A stretch of DNA of 64,000 nucleotides from Paenibacillus dendritiformis (lineage in GTDB: Bacteria; Bacillota; Bacilli; Paenibacillales; Paenibacillaceae), in assembly GCF_015845845.1 (NCBI RefSeq), contig NZ_LDIG01000274.1, forward strand, positions 90,633-154,632, given 5' to 3'. Shown one piece after another: positions 8,538 to 17,628 of the stretch. How positions within the stretch are numbered: position 1 is the first letter of the stretch; the number at the start of each line of letters is the position of its first letter. A model generated the notes under the pieces. It did not search any database and was not told the DNA's origin. It saw only the letters and a program-made list of their open reading frames with translations. The translations under genes and the position numbers were made by a program.

Positions 8538-10298
8538 ATGCTGCATACGATCATTAAAAAGAATTCGTATCAAGATTCCGTCAATTTAATGCTTCTGACA
8601 AATCATATTTCGGCGCTGGAAGGCGTCAACCAAGCATCGATCATGATGGGGACGCCGGCCAACAAGGACATTATGAGCAATTCCGGCTTATATACAGATG
8701 AGCTGGAGCAGGCCGGAGCCAATGACATGTGCATCGTTATCGATGCAGAGGAGCAGAGCAACCTGGATGAAATCCTCGCTGCGGTCGACAGCTTTTTAAG
8801 CGACCAATCGGTTAGCTCCGCTTCGTCCTCGCTCGAGAGCGTACGCTCGTGGGAGCGTGCGCTGAAGGAGAACCCGGGCGCCAATCTGGCGATTATTTCG
8901 GTGCCGGGCCAATACGCGGCGGCGGAAGCGGACAAAGCGCTCGATTACGGCCTTCACGCGTTTATTTTCAGCGACAATGTGCCTGTGGAGGAAGAGCTGA
9001 AGCTGAAGCAGAAGGCGCATGATAAAGGGCTGCTCGTCATGGGTCCGGATTGCGGCACGGGGATACTGTCAGGGGTTCCGCTGGCCTTTGCGAACCGCGT
9101 CAAGGCGGGCAATATCGGCGTCGTCGGCGCCTCGGGGACAGGCATCCAAGAGGTGACGACGCTTATCGACCGCATGGGCGGCGGGATCAGCCATGCGATC
9201 GGCACCGGCGGGCGCGACCTCTCGGAGACGGTCGGGGCGATTACGATGCTGGACGGCATCCGCGGACTGGAGCACAACGAACAGACCGAGGTGATCGTCA
9301 TCGTGTCCAAGCCGCCGGCGAAGGCGGTGCGCGATCAGGTCGTGCGCCAGCTGCAAGGGCTGTCGAAGCCGGCGGTCACCCTTTTCCTGGGAGAGAAGCC
9401 GTCCGCGCATGAAGGCAATGTCTATCAGGCCTACACGTTGGAGGAAGCGGCCAGAATTGCGGTCGACCTCGCCAAAGGCGCCGAGGTGCAGCCGCTGTAC
9501 AGCGTGCCACTCGAGGTGCCGAAGATGGATTTGCAGCCGGGGCAAACCTCGATTCAGGGCCTGTATGCCGGCGGCACCTTGGCCGCTGAAGCGGCCATGC
9601 TTATCGCGGATGCGCTCCAATTGAAGGACGGACTTATTCATGAAGACGGCTACGTCCTCAAATCGAACGGTCATGCGATTGTCGATTTGGGCGATGACAT
9701 GTATACGCAGGGCAAGCCGCATCCGATGATCGATCCGGCTACCCGGATCCAGCATATCGAGAAGGCGGCCCAAGATCCGGCGACGGCGGTCATTCTGTTC
9801 GACGTCGTGCTTGGATACGGGGGCCATGATGATATGGCGAGCGTGCTGGCGCCGGCGATTGCGAAGGCAACGGCCAAGGCGAAGGCGGAAGGGCGCAACC
9901 TGTATTTTGTCGGCGCTCTGTGCGGCACGCAGCAGGATCCGCAGTCTTATGCGGAGCAGAAGCGCAAGTTCGAAGAGGCGGGCGTGCTGGTGAAGGAAAG
10001 CAATAATCAAGCGGTTCGCACAGTCCTGGCGATGATGAACCTCGGCCTGGAGGACGCGCCGAAGACGCACCGTCCGGCGGCAGCGGTCATGCCGGAAGCG
10101 ACCTCCGCGTCCGCGCCTGTCGCGGCGCTGCTTGGCGGGAAGCCTTCCGTCATCAATGTGGGGCTGCAGAAGTTCACGCAGGCCATCCTTGCAAGCGGCG
10201 CCCCGGCGATTCAATACGATTGGCGTCCGGTTGCCGGCGGCAGCGCGAAGATGCAGCGCGTATTGAAGCTTTTGAACGAGTACCGGTTTGCGAATTAA
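8538..10298 (+). CDS. allF: Oxamate carbamoyltransferase subunit AllF (FdrA)
   Basis: FdrA family, built from succinyl-CoA-synthetase-like modules. The sequence shows MGPDCGTGIL and VVGASGTGIQEVTTLIDRMG, and a second half with VILFDVVLGYGGHDD. At 586 residues it is somewhat longer than E. coli FdrA. In E. coli, fdrA, ylbE and ylbF (allFGH) have been reported as the three subunits of oxamate carbamoyltransferase, which splits oxalurate with phosphate to oxamate and carbamoyl phosphate. All three are contiguous here and followed by the kinase. AGAGGTGAA precedes ATG 8538. Family is certain; the activity rests on that published assignment and on context. Confidence 0.9.
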   Translation: MLHTIIKKNSYQDSVNLMLLTNHISALEGVNQASIMMGTPANKDIMSNSGLYTDELEQAGANDMCIVIDAEEQSNLDEILAAVDSFLSDQSVSSASSSLESVRSWERALKENPGANLAIISVPGQYAAAEADKALDYGLHAFIFSDNVPVEEELKLKQKAHDKGLLVMGPDCGTGILSGVPLAFANRVKAGNIGVVGASGTGIQEVTTLIDRMGGGISHAIGTGGRDLSETVGAITMLDGIRGLEHNEQTEVIVIVSKPPAKAVRDQVVRQLQGLSKPAVTLFLGEKPSAHEGNVYQAYTLEEAARIAVDLAKGAEVQPLYSVPLEVPKMDLQPGQTSIQGLYAGGTLAAEAAMLIADALQLKDGLIHEDGYVLKSNGHAIVDLGDDMYTQGKPHPMIDPATRIQHIEKAAQDPATAVILFDVVLGYGGHDDMASVLAPAIAKATAKAKAEGRNLYFVGALCGTQQDPQSYAEQKRKFEEAGVLVKESNNQAVRTVLAMMNLGLEDAPKTHRPAAAVMPEATSASAPVAALLGGKPSVINVGLQKFTQAILASGAPAIQYDWRPVAGGSAKMQRVLKLLNEYRFAN

Positions 10299-10326
10299 TA
10301 TCTGTTGACGTGGGAGGGAATTACAG

Positions 10327-11586
10327 ATGAAATTCAACACGATAGATGAAGCCAATCAGGCGGTGATTGACAAGATTGCCGGCGGCACGCCGTTCCTCGT
10401 TGATGTAGTGCCGGCCCGCACCGTCATTCCGGAACTGGAAGGCAAGACGCTGCTGCATGCAGGTCCGCCGATCGCCTACCAAGACATGACGGGACCGATG
10501 CAAGGCTCATGTGTAGGCGCCGCGTTATTCGAGGGCTGGGCGAAGGAAGAAGCTGAGGCCCGCGCCATGCTGGAACGGGGCGACATCCGCTTCATTCCGT
10601 GCCACCATGTGAAGGCCGTCGGACCGATGGGAGGCATCACGTCCGGCAATATGCCGGTCTTCGTCGTCCATAACCGCGCCGAAGGCAATGAAGCGTACTG
10701 CATTATGAATGAAGGCATCGGCAAGGTGCTTCGCTTCGGCGCTTATTCGGAAGAGGTCATCACGCGTCTGAGATGGATGAGGGACGTGCTCGGCCCGACG
10801 CTGTCCCGCGCGCTGAAGGCGACGAAGGAAGGGCTTAATCTGAACGTCATGATCGCGAAGGCGATTACGATGGGCGACGAATTCCATCAGCGCAACATCG
10901 CCGCTTCGCTCGTCTTTTTGAAGGAAATCAGCCCTTATATCGTTAGTCTCGATATGGATAAGCAAGAGATGCAGAGCGTCATCAAGTTTTTGGCGGATAC
11001 GGATCAGTTCTTCCTTAATATTATGATGGCCGCGTCCAAGGCCGTGATGGACGGGGCGCGCACAATCGAAGCCGGCACGGTGGTCACCGCGATGTGCCGG
11101 AACGGACGCGACTTCGGCATCCGCATCAGCGGCATGGGTGACGAATGGTTCACGGCGCCGGTCAATACGCCGCAGGGGCTGTTCTTCACCGGCTACTCGC
11201 AAACGGACGCCAACCCGGACATCGGCGACAGCGCGATTACGGAGACATTCGGCGTCGGGGGGATGGCGATGATTGCCGCTCCGGGCGTAACCCGCTTCGT
11301 CGGGGCCGGCGGTTTCCACGACGCGTTGGCGACGAGCAACGAGATGGTCGAGATCTCCATCGACCAAAATCCGAACTTTACGGTTCCAACCTGGAATTTC
11401 CGCGGCATTTGCCTCGGCATCGATGCGAGAAAGGTCGTAGAAACCGGAATTACGCCTGTCATTAACACCGGGATCGCTCATAAGGAGCCGGGTGTGGGAC
11501 AGATCGGCGCGGGGACGGTCCGTCCGCCTGTCGAATGCTTCGAGAAGGCGCTGGAAGCGTATGCGGCCAAGCTCGGACTTCTGTAA
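10327..11586 (+). CDS. allG: Oxamate carbamoyltransferase subunit AllG (DUF1116)
   Basis: DUF1116/YlbE family protein of 419 residues, the same length as the E. coli homologue. Characteristic stretches are GPPIAYQDMTGPMQGSC, IPCHHVKAVGPMGGITS and ISGMGDEWFTAPVNTP. It begins 28 bases after allF behind GGGAGG. It is taken to be one of the three subunits of the oxalurate-cleaving carbamoyltransferase; nothing in the sequence tells which subunit carries the active site. Confidence 0.9.
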   Translation: MKFNTIDEANQAVIDKIAGGTPFLVDVVPARTVIPELEGKTLLHAGPPIAYQDMTGPMQGSCVGAALFEGWAKEEAEARAMLERGDIRFIPCHHVKAVGPMGGITSGNMPVFVVHNRAEGNEAYCIMNEGIGKVLRFGAYSEEVITRLRWMRDVLGPTLSRALKATKEGLNLNVMIAKAITMGDEFHQRNIAASLVFLKEISPYIVSLDMDKQEMQSVIKFLADTDQFFLNIMMAASKAVMDGARTIEAGTVVTAMCRNGRDFGIRISGMGDEWFTAPVNTPQGLFFTGYSQTDANPDIGDSAITETFGVGGMAMIAAPGVTRFVGAGGFHDALATSNEMVEISIDQNPNFTVPTWNFRGICLGIDARKVVETGITPVINTGIAHKEPGVGQIGAGTVRPPVECFEKALEAYAAKLGLL

Positions 11587-11623
11587 CGCATCTCAGCGTA
11601 CGTATTGTCTCAGGGGAGAGGAG

Positions 11624-12553
11624 ATGGACGCCCGGCTTGGGGCGCTCCTCGCCCGGAGGCCGACGGGCCGCGTCCACAGCATCTTCGAGAACGGAATCAA
11701 CCTGGCAATGGGAGATGCGTTGATTTTTGTCGGCACGACGAAGAATGGCAGGCAGCCGTTCGGCATCCACATGGAGCGGGAGAGCGTCAACCGGCTGCGC
11801 CGCCATGTGAGGCTCGATGACACCGTCGTCACTGAAGGGCCGGACACGATTCGCTTTCTCCATCCGGCAGGTCCGCTGACGCTTGATCTGGCTCAAGCCG
11901 CGCCGTTCCTGGATGAAATCCGATCGGATCGGTATCATCGTGTTCGTGATAGGTTTCACGTAAACGAATTTTTGAAAACTTGCCTTGCCTGGGGCGTGCC
12001 GACCGGACTCGGTGTCGAATGGGACCGCTTTCTCGCCAATGATTATCGGCCGGACGAACCGCAATACGCGGTGGTGCGGCAGGCGGATCAGTTGCTTGAC
12101 GCCCTGCTGACCGGCGAGGTTGAGGCGGCCGAAGGGCCTTTGCGTTATTTTCTCGGACGCGGACCGGGATTGACGCCGTCGGGAGATGACTTTCTCGTCG
12201 GCGTGCTGGCCGTCCACAAGCTAACCGGCGCATTTCATGAAGCGTGTGTGGCCGTCTTGCATCATATGGTGGAGAGAGAAGCCATCACGACCGATGTCAG
12301 CAGAGCGTATTTGCTCCATGCGCTGCATGGACGCTTCAGCGGCAAGGTCACCCGGGTGATGAACGCGATGGTAATGGAAGATATGGGAGAAAAGGAAGGT
12401 AAGGAAGCTATAGAAGACGCAGCTCGGCTCAAAGCCGATGTTGAGCAGATGCTCCAGACCGGACACAGCTCCGGAATCGATACGGCATTCGGGATCGCCA
12501 GTGCCATCATAGCCCTTAGGAGGTATGAAAAAACATGTCAAAACGAGTTGTGA
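11624..12553 (+). CDS. allH: Oxamate carbamoyltransferase subunit AllH (DUF2877)
   Basis: DUF2877/YlbF family protein of 309 residues, with the family block GRGPGLTPSGDDFLVG and a C-terminal HSSGIDTAFGIASA. The frame opens inside allG, but ATG 11624 is the likely start because GGGGAGAGG lies just before it and similarity begins there. It follows allG by 37 bases and overlaps the carbamate kinase gene by 19 bases, so translation is probably coupled. It is longer than E. coli YlbF (about 271 residues). Confidence 0.87.
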   Translation: MDARLGALLARRPTGRVHSIFENGINLAMGDALIFVGTTKNGRQPFGIHMERESVNRLRRHVRLDDTVVTEGPDTIRFLHPAGPLTLDLAQAAPFLDEIRSDRYHRVRDRFHVNEFLKTCLAWGVPTGLGVEWDRFLANDYRPDEPQYAVVRQADQLLDALLTGEVEAAEGPLRYFLGRGPGLTPSGDDFLVGVLAVHKLTGAFHEACVAVLHHMVEREAITTDVSRAYLLHALHGRFSGKVTRVMNAMVMEDMGEKEGKEAIEDAARLKADVEQMLQTGHSSGIDTAFGIASAIIALRRYEKTCQNEL

Positions 12554-13476
12554 TCGCATTTGGGGGCAATGCCATCTTGCAGCCTCATCAGGCCGCAACC
12601 TATGAGAACCAGCTTGCCAATGTGCGCAGCAGCAGCAAGAAGATTGCCGATATCGTGGAAGCGGGCTACGAAGTCATTATTACGCACGGCAACGGCCCGC
12701 AGGTAGGTTTGATTTTGCAGCAAAATGAAGAAGCGAAAGAGGTTGTCCCGCCTTTTCCGTTGGACGTGTGCAGCGCTCAGTCTCAGGGCTTCATCGGATA
12801 TATGCTCGATCAATGCTTGAAAAACGAGCTGCGCAAGCGGGGCTTGCCGCAGCAGGTCGTCAGTGTGCTCACCCAGACGAGAGTATCCCCGGAGGATGAA
12901 GCGTTCCTTCATCCAACGAAGCCGATCGGCGTCTTTTACACCGAGGAAGAAGCAAAGCGATTGATGCGGGACAAAGGCTGGAACATGCAGGAAGATGCGG
13001 GCCGGGGGTGGAGACGCGTCGTCCCATCGCCGCAGCCGCAATCGATTGTGGAGGCGGATACAATCATGAAGCTCGTCGCAAGCGGGGCCATTGTCATTGG
13101 CGCCGGCGGCGGAGGCATTCCGGTCGTGCAGGCCGCGGACGGCACGATTAGCGGCGTCGAGGCGGTCATTGACAAGGATCGCAGCGGCCTCAAATTGGCT
13201 CAGGAAGCGAATGCCGATATTTTTATGATGGTCACCGATGTGAAAAATGTGTTTATTCATTACGGCAAGCCCGAGCAAAAAGCGCTGGGGCATATCCGTA
13301 GCGAGGAAGCCAAGGAATATGTCCGGGAAGGGCATTTCTCCAGCGGCAGCATGGGGCCGAAGATGGAGGCCGCCGTGGCCTTTGCGGAACTTGGCAAGCA
13401 CGCCATCATCTGCTCGCTCGACGATGCCGCTCTGGCTCTTCAAGGAACGGCCGGAACGCATATCTCTTCATTATAA
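12535..13476 (+). CDS. allK: Carbamate kinase
   Basis: Amino-acid-kinase-fold carbamate kinase (313 residues) that transfers the phosphate of carbamoyl phosphate to ADP. The nucleotide and substrate motifs are standard: VIAFGGNAIL at the N-terminus, THGNGPQVGLI, GAGGGGIPV and SSGSMGPKMEAA. Its place at the end of allCEDFGH fits AllK/YbcF of the ureide pathway rather than ArcC of arginine deimination, since no arcA or arcB is nearby. The start codon lies within the end of allH, 11 bases after AGGAGG. Confidence 0.94.
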   Translation: MSKRVVIAFGGNAILQPHQAATYENQLANVRSSSKKIADIVEAGYEVIITHGNGPQVGLILQQNEEAKEVVPPFPLDVCSAQSQGFIGYMLDQCLKNELRKRGLPQQVVSVLTQTRVSPEDEAFLHPTKPIGVFYTEEEAKRLMRDKGWNMQEDAGRGWRRVVPSPQPQSIVEADTIMKLVASGAIVIGAGGGGIPVVQAADGTISGVEAVIDKDRSGLKLAQEANADIFMMVTDVKNVFIHYGKPEQKALGHIRSEEAKEYVREGHFSSGSMGPKMEAAVAFAELGKHAIICSLDDAALALQGTAGTHISSL

Positions 13477-13491
13477 TGCATGCAACCGACA

Positions 13492-13532
13492 GGCTGCGTA
13501 AAGCGGAAGACGACCGCTTGCGCAGCCTTTTT
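13492..13532 (+). terminator. Terminator of the ureide operon
   Basis: GGCTGCG (13492) pairs with CGCAGCC ending at 13527. An inner AAGCGG/CCGCTT stem is present and five T follow. It closes the operon after allK. Confidence 0.85.
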
Positions 13533-13602
13533 GTGTCGATACAAGCCTTGCATCACGGCCCGTCCCGCTGAATATAGTGGAAGTGGCAGTGTAAATTTTC
13601 CC

Positions 13603-13640
13603 TTACAAGTTTTTTACAATCCGATCATCGCCCGTTAACA
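13603..13640 (+). promoter_or_regulatory. Putative Pho box (TTAACA-type repeats)
   Basis: TTACAA at 13603, TTACAA at 13614 and TTAACA at 13635 have start-to-start spacings of 11 and 21 bases, i.e. one and two helical turns. This is the pattern of B. subtilis PhoP boxes. It lies about 140 bases upstream of the ABC importer genes. The rest of 13533-13776 shows nothing else clear. Confidence 0.45.
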
Positions 13641-13776
13641 ATACGGCCGTACATTGAATAGGTGCGGCAAAAAAGGGGGGAAACGTCCCGCGCATGCATG
13701 CAAAATCCGGCCTGCCGGCCGGAAAAGCACGAACGAACAGTCCGGGGGACTGCATGAAAAGGAGCTTGATTACGAA

Positions 13777-15102
13777 ATGGATATGAAATCATGGCTGCGG
13801 CCGCTGCTGGCCGGCATGCTCGCCATCAGCCTGACAGCGTGCTCCGGCGGAGAAGGAGCAGGAACGACGGCGGATGCGAAGGCGCCGCCTGCCGGCTTGA
13901 AGGATGACACGACACCGGTAACTATTCAATACTGGCATGCCCATGCGGAAGCCCAGCTCGAAGGCTTGAACGCGCAGATTGCGGCGTTCCAGAAGAAATA
14001 TCCCCATATTACGGTCGAAGCCGTCTATCAGGGAGGATATGGAGATCTACATAAAAAACTGCAGGCAGCGGTCGCGGCCAATGACGTTCCTGACGTGACC
14101 AACGTGGAGGTTGCTTCGCTTCCGAACTTCGCCGAGGGCGGCGTGTTCGCCGATCTGACGCCCTGGATCGAGCGGGACAAGGTGGATCTGGACGATTTCG
14201 CCTCCGGGATGCTGAAGGCGTATGCCTATCAAGGGAAGCAGTACGGGTTCCCGCTGATCGTCAGCACGAGCGTATTCATCTATAACAAGACGATGCTCGA
14301 TGAACTGGGCGTGGAGCCGCCGCAGACATGGGGCGAGATCGACGCCTTCAATGCGAAGGTCGCCAAGCGGGACAACGGCAAGACGACCCGCTATGCCTTC
14401 TCGGTGCCGGGCTGGGATACGTGGTATTATGATCCGTGGCTCACCAACGGCGGCGGTCATATCCTGTCCGAAGACGGAAGCGAAGCCGCGGTGCAGACGC
14501 CGGAATCGCTCCGGTATGTGGAGAACTTCCACCGCTGGCTGAAGGAAGGCGTCGTCCATATGGGCTACGGCAAGGGCGCGTCCGACAATATGCGCCAGAT
14601 GTTCCTCGGCGGCGAGATCGCCATGGTGCAGCATACGTCGGCCATGCTGAAGATGTACCGCGAGAATGCCAACTTTGAGGTCGGCGTGTCCTTCCTGCCG
14701 GGAGATCAGGAGCGCACCTCGAATATCGGGGGCGCCGGCATCGTGATGATGGACGGCATCAAGGATGACAAGAAGCGGGAAGCCGCCTGGAAATTCATTC
14801 AGTTCATGACATCGGCCGAACAAAATATCGCTTGGGCGGAATCGGTCGGATATTTGCCGACGCGGAAGTCGGCCATCGCCTCGGAGGAAGGACAAGCTTA
14901 CTTCTCCAGATGGCCGCAGTACAAGGCGGTGTTCGATCATTTCGACAATGTGACTCCGCGCCTGCAGCATCCGGCTTATCCGGAATTCAGCGAGGTGTAC
15001 AAAGAAGTGATCGGCGAAATGATTTTGAACGGGGCGGATCCGGTGCCGTTGATGAAGGAAGCCGCGGCCAAAATCAATGATATCCTGGCGGAGCATGAGT
15101 GA
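13777..15102 (+). CDS. ABC transporter substrate-binding lipoprotein
   Basis: Family 1 extracellular solute-binding protein (441 residues). It has a lipoprotein signal peptide: hydrophobic core LRPLLAGMLAISLTAC, lipobox ending at Cys22. TIQYWHAH, GYGDLHKKLQ and GYLPTRKSA resemble the UgpB (glycerol-3-phosphate) group, but sugar-binding relatives cannot be excluded. ATG 13777 follows AAAAGGAG at rather long spacing (about 14). Two permease genes follow, and no ATPase gene is present, so a shared ATPase of the MsmX/UgpC type is probably used. The Pho-box-like repeats upstream favour glycerol phosphate. Confidence 0.88.
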   Translation: MDMKSWLRPLLAGMLAISLTACSGGEGAGTTADAKAPPAGLKDDTTPVTIQYWHAHAEAQLEGLNAQIAAFQKKYPHITVEAVYQGGYGDLHKKLQAAVAANDVPDVTNVEVASLPNFAEGGVFADLTPWIERDKVDLDDFASGMLKAYAYQGKQYGFPLIVSTSVFIYNKTMLDELGVEPPQTWGEIDAFNAKVAKRDNGKTTRYAFSVPGWDTWYYDPWLTNGGGHILSEDGSEAAVQTPESLRYVENFHRWLKEGVVHMGYGKGASDNMRQMFLGGEIAMVQHTSAMLKMYRENANFEVGVSFLPGDQERTSNIGGAGIVMMDGIKDDKKREAAWKFIQFMTSAEQNIAWAESVGYLPTRKSAIASEEGQAYFSRWPQYKAVFDHFDNVTPRLQHPAYPEFSEVYKEVIGEMILNGADPVPLMKEAAAKINDILAEHE

Positions 15103-15158
15103 TGGGCATGCGGGATGAGATGTTAACTCATTCGCTTCCTGCGGGGCAGGAGGCGGCG

Positions 15159-16070
15159 ATGACCGTTCCGGCCCCCTCGCGGCGGGGCCGAAGACAACGG
15201 CGGGAGAGCTGGAAGGACCTGTTTTTCGCGCTGCCGGCGCTCGGATTTCTGGCGGTGTTCCTGTATTACCCCCTGCTGAATTCCATCTATATCAGCATGA
15301 CGAACTGGAACATGACGCGTCCAACGAAGAAATTCATGGGCACCAACAATTATGTATGGCTGTTGAACAATGAGGACTTCTATCATTCGCTCAAAGTCAC
15401 CTTGCTGTACACGGTGATGGACGTCGCCGGCACGCTTGGCATCGGGCTGCTGCTCGCCCTGCTCTTCAATGTCGCATCTTCGCGCCTGTTCGGCTTCATG
15501 CGGGGCATTGTGTTTATGCCGCATTATATTTCCATGGTCGTCGCGGCGATGGTCTTCACATGGATTTACAACGGGCAGTATGGCTTGCTGAACAGCCTGT
15601 TGAATGCGTTCGGCTTCGACTCGGTCGGGTGGCTGGTCGAGCCGTCAACGGCTCTGCCGGCGCTGGTCGCCGTCACTGTCTGGAAGGGAGTCGGCTTCGC
15701 GATGATTCTGTTCATCGCGGGCATGCGCGGCATTCCGATGGAGTACTATGAAGCGGCCGCCATCGATGGCGCGGACCGGGTGCGGCAGTTCTGGCATATT
15801 ACGCTGCCGCTGCTGTCTCCGATGACGCTGTTCCTGCTCATTACGACGTTCATCTCATCGATGCAGGTGTTCCAATCCATCGATATTATGACGAACGGGG
15901 GGCCGCTGAAGGCAACCAATGCGATCGTCTATTGGATTTACACGATGGCGTTCGTCGAGTTCAAAACAGGACGGGCGATGGCGCTCGTGATGGTGATGTT
16001 CGTCATTATTTTGGCGCTTGCCTTGCTGCAGTGGTGGGCGAGCCGGAAGAAGGTGCATTATGAGGGATAA
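15159..16070 (+). CDS. ABC sugar-type permease, first subunit
   Basis: Binding-protein-dependent transport permease of the MalF/UgpA class, about 303 residues with six membrane segments. The cytoplasmic EAA loop reads EYYEAAAIDGADRVRQFWHITLPLL and contacts the ATPase. Start choice: ATG 15159 has AGGAGG five bases upstream. An alternative ATG at 15102 overlaps the stop of the lipoprotein gene and would add 19 residues. It is co-transcribed with both neighbours and overlaps the next gene by 11 bases. Confidence 0.88.
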   Translation: MTVPAPSRRGRRQRRESWKDLFFALPALGFLAVFLYYPLLNSIYISMTNWNMTRPTKKFMGTNNYVWLLNNEDFYHSLKVTLLYTVMDVAGTLGIGLLLALLFNVASSRLFGFMRGIVFMPHYISMVVAAMVFTWIYNGQYGLLNSLLNAFGFDSVGWLVEPSTALPALVAVTVWKGVGFAMILFIAGMRGIPMEYYEAAAIDGADRVRQFWHITLPLLSPMTLFLLITTFISSMQVFQSIDIMTNGGPLKATNAIVYWIYTMAFVEFKTGRAMALVMVMFVIILALALLQWWASRKKVHYEG

Positions 16071-16917
16071 CCGCATGGCGGGCCAACGGAACCGAAAGCT
16101 GATGTACGCCGGCCGCCTCGCGCTTGCCGTCATCGTCACCGCTTTGCTGTTCTTCCCGGTCTATTGGCTTATCGTCAGCTCGCTGAAAACGCAGCAGGAG
16201 ATGCGGCTGGCGGTGCCGACCTTCTGGCCGCAGACCTTCTCCTGGAGCAACTATGCCGAGGCGTTCCGGATCATTCCTTATGCGCGCTTCTTCGGCAATA
16301 CGCTTCTCATGTCCGCAGGCATCGTCGTGCTGCAGTTGAATGTGGCGCTGCTGGCCGCGTACGCGTTCGCCAAAGGCAGCTTCCGCGGCAAGGAAGCCTT
16401 GTTCTTCCTCGTGCTGGCGGCCATGATCGTGCCGGATCAGGTGACGTTCGTGCCCGTCTATGTCATGATGTCGAAGCTCAACTGGCTGGATACGTTCTGG
16501 GCGTTGATTATTCCGCACGGGGCGTCCGCTTACGGCATCTTCCTGCTCCGGCAAGCGTTCAAATCGGTCAACAACGATGTGCTGGAAGCGGCGCGGGTAG
16601 ACGGAGGCGGGCGGCTGACGCTGCTGTACCGGATCCTGCTCCCGATGACGATGCCTACTGTCGTGACCCTGGCGGTGCTGCAATTCATTGGCGCCTGGAA
16701 TTCTTATTTCTGGCCGCTCATCATGACCAATTCGAATGACATGCGCGTGCTTACCGTCGGCATCAGCATGCTGCGCGATTCGATTGCCGGCGATGAAGCG
16801 ATGTACTTCCATATCATTATGGCCGCCAGCGTCATGGCGATTGTGCCGATTATCATTCTGTTCACGTTCATGCAGAAGCATATCGTCTCCGCGATGGCCA
16901 ACTCCACCTTCAAATAG
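16060..16917 (+). CDS. ABC sugar-type permease, second subunit
   Basis: MalG/UgpE class permease of 285 residues with six membrane segments. The EAA loop is NNDVLEAARVDGGGRLTLLYRILLPM. It starts at ATG 16060 inside the end of the first permease gene, behind GAAGG, which indicates translational coupling. Together with the lipoprotein and first permease it forms an importer lacking its own ATP-binding subunit. Specificity is unproven; see the lipoprotein entry. Confidence 0.88.
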   Translation: MRDNRMAGQRNRKLMYAGRLALAVIVTALLFFPVYWLIVSSLKTQQEMRLAVPTFWPQTFSWSNYAEAFRIIPYARFFGNTLLMSAGIVVLQLNVALLAAYAFAKGSFRGKEALFFLVLAAMIVPDQVTFVPVYVMMSKLNWLDTFWALIIPHGASAYGIFLLRQAFKSVNNDVLEAARVDGGGRLTLLYRILLPMTMPTVVTLAVLQFIGAWNSYFWPLIMTNSNDMRVLTVGISMLRDSIAGDEAMYFHIIMAASVMAIVPIIILFTFMQKHIVSAMANSTFK

Positions 16918-16945
16918 CGGAGGGGAGGGCTCCGGCCATCGGCAC

Positions 16946-16989
16946 AAAAAAGGGATGCCGCCGGCCTCTTGAGGCCGATGGCATCCCTT
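16946..16989 (-). terminator. Terminator of nfuA, possibly bidirectional
   Basis: AAGGGATGCC pairs with GGCATCCCTT, with an inner GGCCT/AGGCC stem. Read on the minus strand it ends in six T, so it terminates nfuA. It could also stop the converging permease operon. Confidence 0.8.
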
Positions 16990-17008
16990 GTCCATGCAGG
17001 GAGGGCAA

Positions 17009-17254
17009 TTAGAACACTTGAACGACTTCCGTAATGCCTTCCACTTCTTCTACCAATGCGCGTTCAATACCCGCTTTGAGGGTAATTGTGGAGCTTGGGC
17101 AGCTGCCGCATGCGCCCATCAGGCGCAATTTGACAATACCGTCCTCGACATCGACCAATTCGACATCCCCGCCGTCACGCTGCAGGAACGGACGCAGTTT
17201 ATCGAGCACTTCCAGCACTTCATCGTACATGCTGTTCTGTGTTTGTTCACTCAT
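17009..17254 (-). CDS. nfuA: NifU-like Fe-S scaffold/carrier (NfuA, YutI type)
   Basis: NifU C-terminal domain protein of 81 residues that binds a [4Fe-4S] cluster at the subunit interface and passes it to client proteins. The Cys pair is C49 and C52 in GACGSCPSS. Start ATG 17254 follows AAAGGAG; a longer frame to 17278 has no support. It is divergent from yuzB, as in Bacillus where yutI lies near yuzB and yutJ. It is close to an A-type carrier gene at 20385, so Fe-S assembly genes are concentrated here. Confidence 0.92.
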   Translation of the reverse strand: MSEQTQNSMYDEVLEVLDKLRPFLQRDGGDVELVDVEDGIVKLRLMGACGSCPSSTITLKAGIERALVEEVEGITEVVQVF

Positions 17255-17287
17255 CTTTCGCCAACTCCTTTCATCCATGCTCCTTTT

Positions 17288-17315
17288 ATTATATTATAAA
17301 GCTAATCGAAATCAA
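17288..17315 (-). promoter_or_regulatory. Promoter of nfuA
   Basis: On the minus strand TTGATT (17315-17310) and TATAAT (17293-17288) are separated by 16 bases, a near-consensus sigma-A promoter. It lies 34 bases upstream of the nfuA start. Confidence 0.65.
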
Positions 17316-17344
17316 AGGCACGACATGAAAGCGGGGAAACATCT

Positions 17345-17599
17345 ATGCGTCCGATCATAGAAATATGCGTGAATAACATGCATCAGGGAACGGACCAGTT
17401 GATGAAGCGGCTCGCCGATCTTCCGGATGTCGATGTGATCGAATACGGCTGCCTCGGCAATTGCGGAGAATGCTTCCTGTTCCCCTATGCGTATGTGAAC
17501 GGGGAGATTGTGGCCGCGGAGACCGCGGAGCAATTATATGATGTGATCATGGAGAAAGCCAGGGAAATAAAAGCATGGGAGCAGCCGGACGCCGATTGA
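17345..17599 (+). CDS. yuzB: YuzB family protein (DUF1450)
   Basis: Small conserved Firmicute protein of 84 residues, UPF0349/DUF1450. Four cysteines are visible: C8, and C36, C40 and C43 in YGCLGNCGEC, suggesting metal or Fe-S binding. Function is not established. It lies between nfuA and a YutJ-like NADH dehydrogenase, the neighbourhood seen in Bacillus, and faces the latter tail to tail. The weak site AAAGCGGGG lies upstream of ATG 17345. Confidence 0.88.
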   Translation: MRPIIEICVNNMHQGTDQLMKRLADLPDVDVIEYGCLGNCGECFLFPYAYVNGEIVAAETAEQLYDVIMEKAREIKAWEQPDAD

Positions 17600-17614
17600 C
17601 GCCGCTGCTCCCAT
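17575..17614 (-). terminator. Hairpin terminator between yuzB and yutJ-like gene
   Basis: ATGGGAGCAGC (17575-17585) pairs with GCTGCTCCCAT (17604-17614) across the yuzB stop. The T-rich tail lies on the minus strand, so it mainly serves the flavoprotein gene. Confidence 0.6.
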
Positions 17615-17628
17615 TCTTGTATCTAGGG

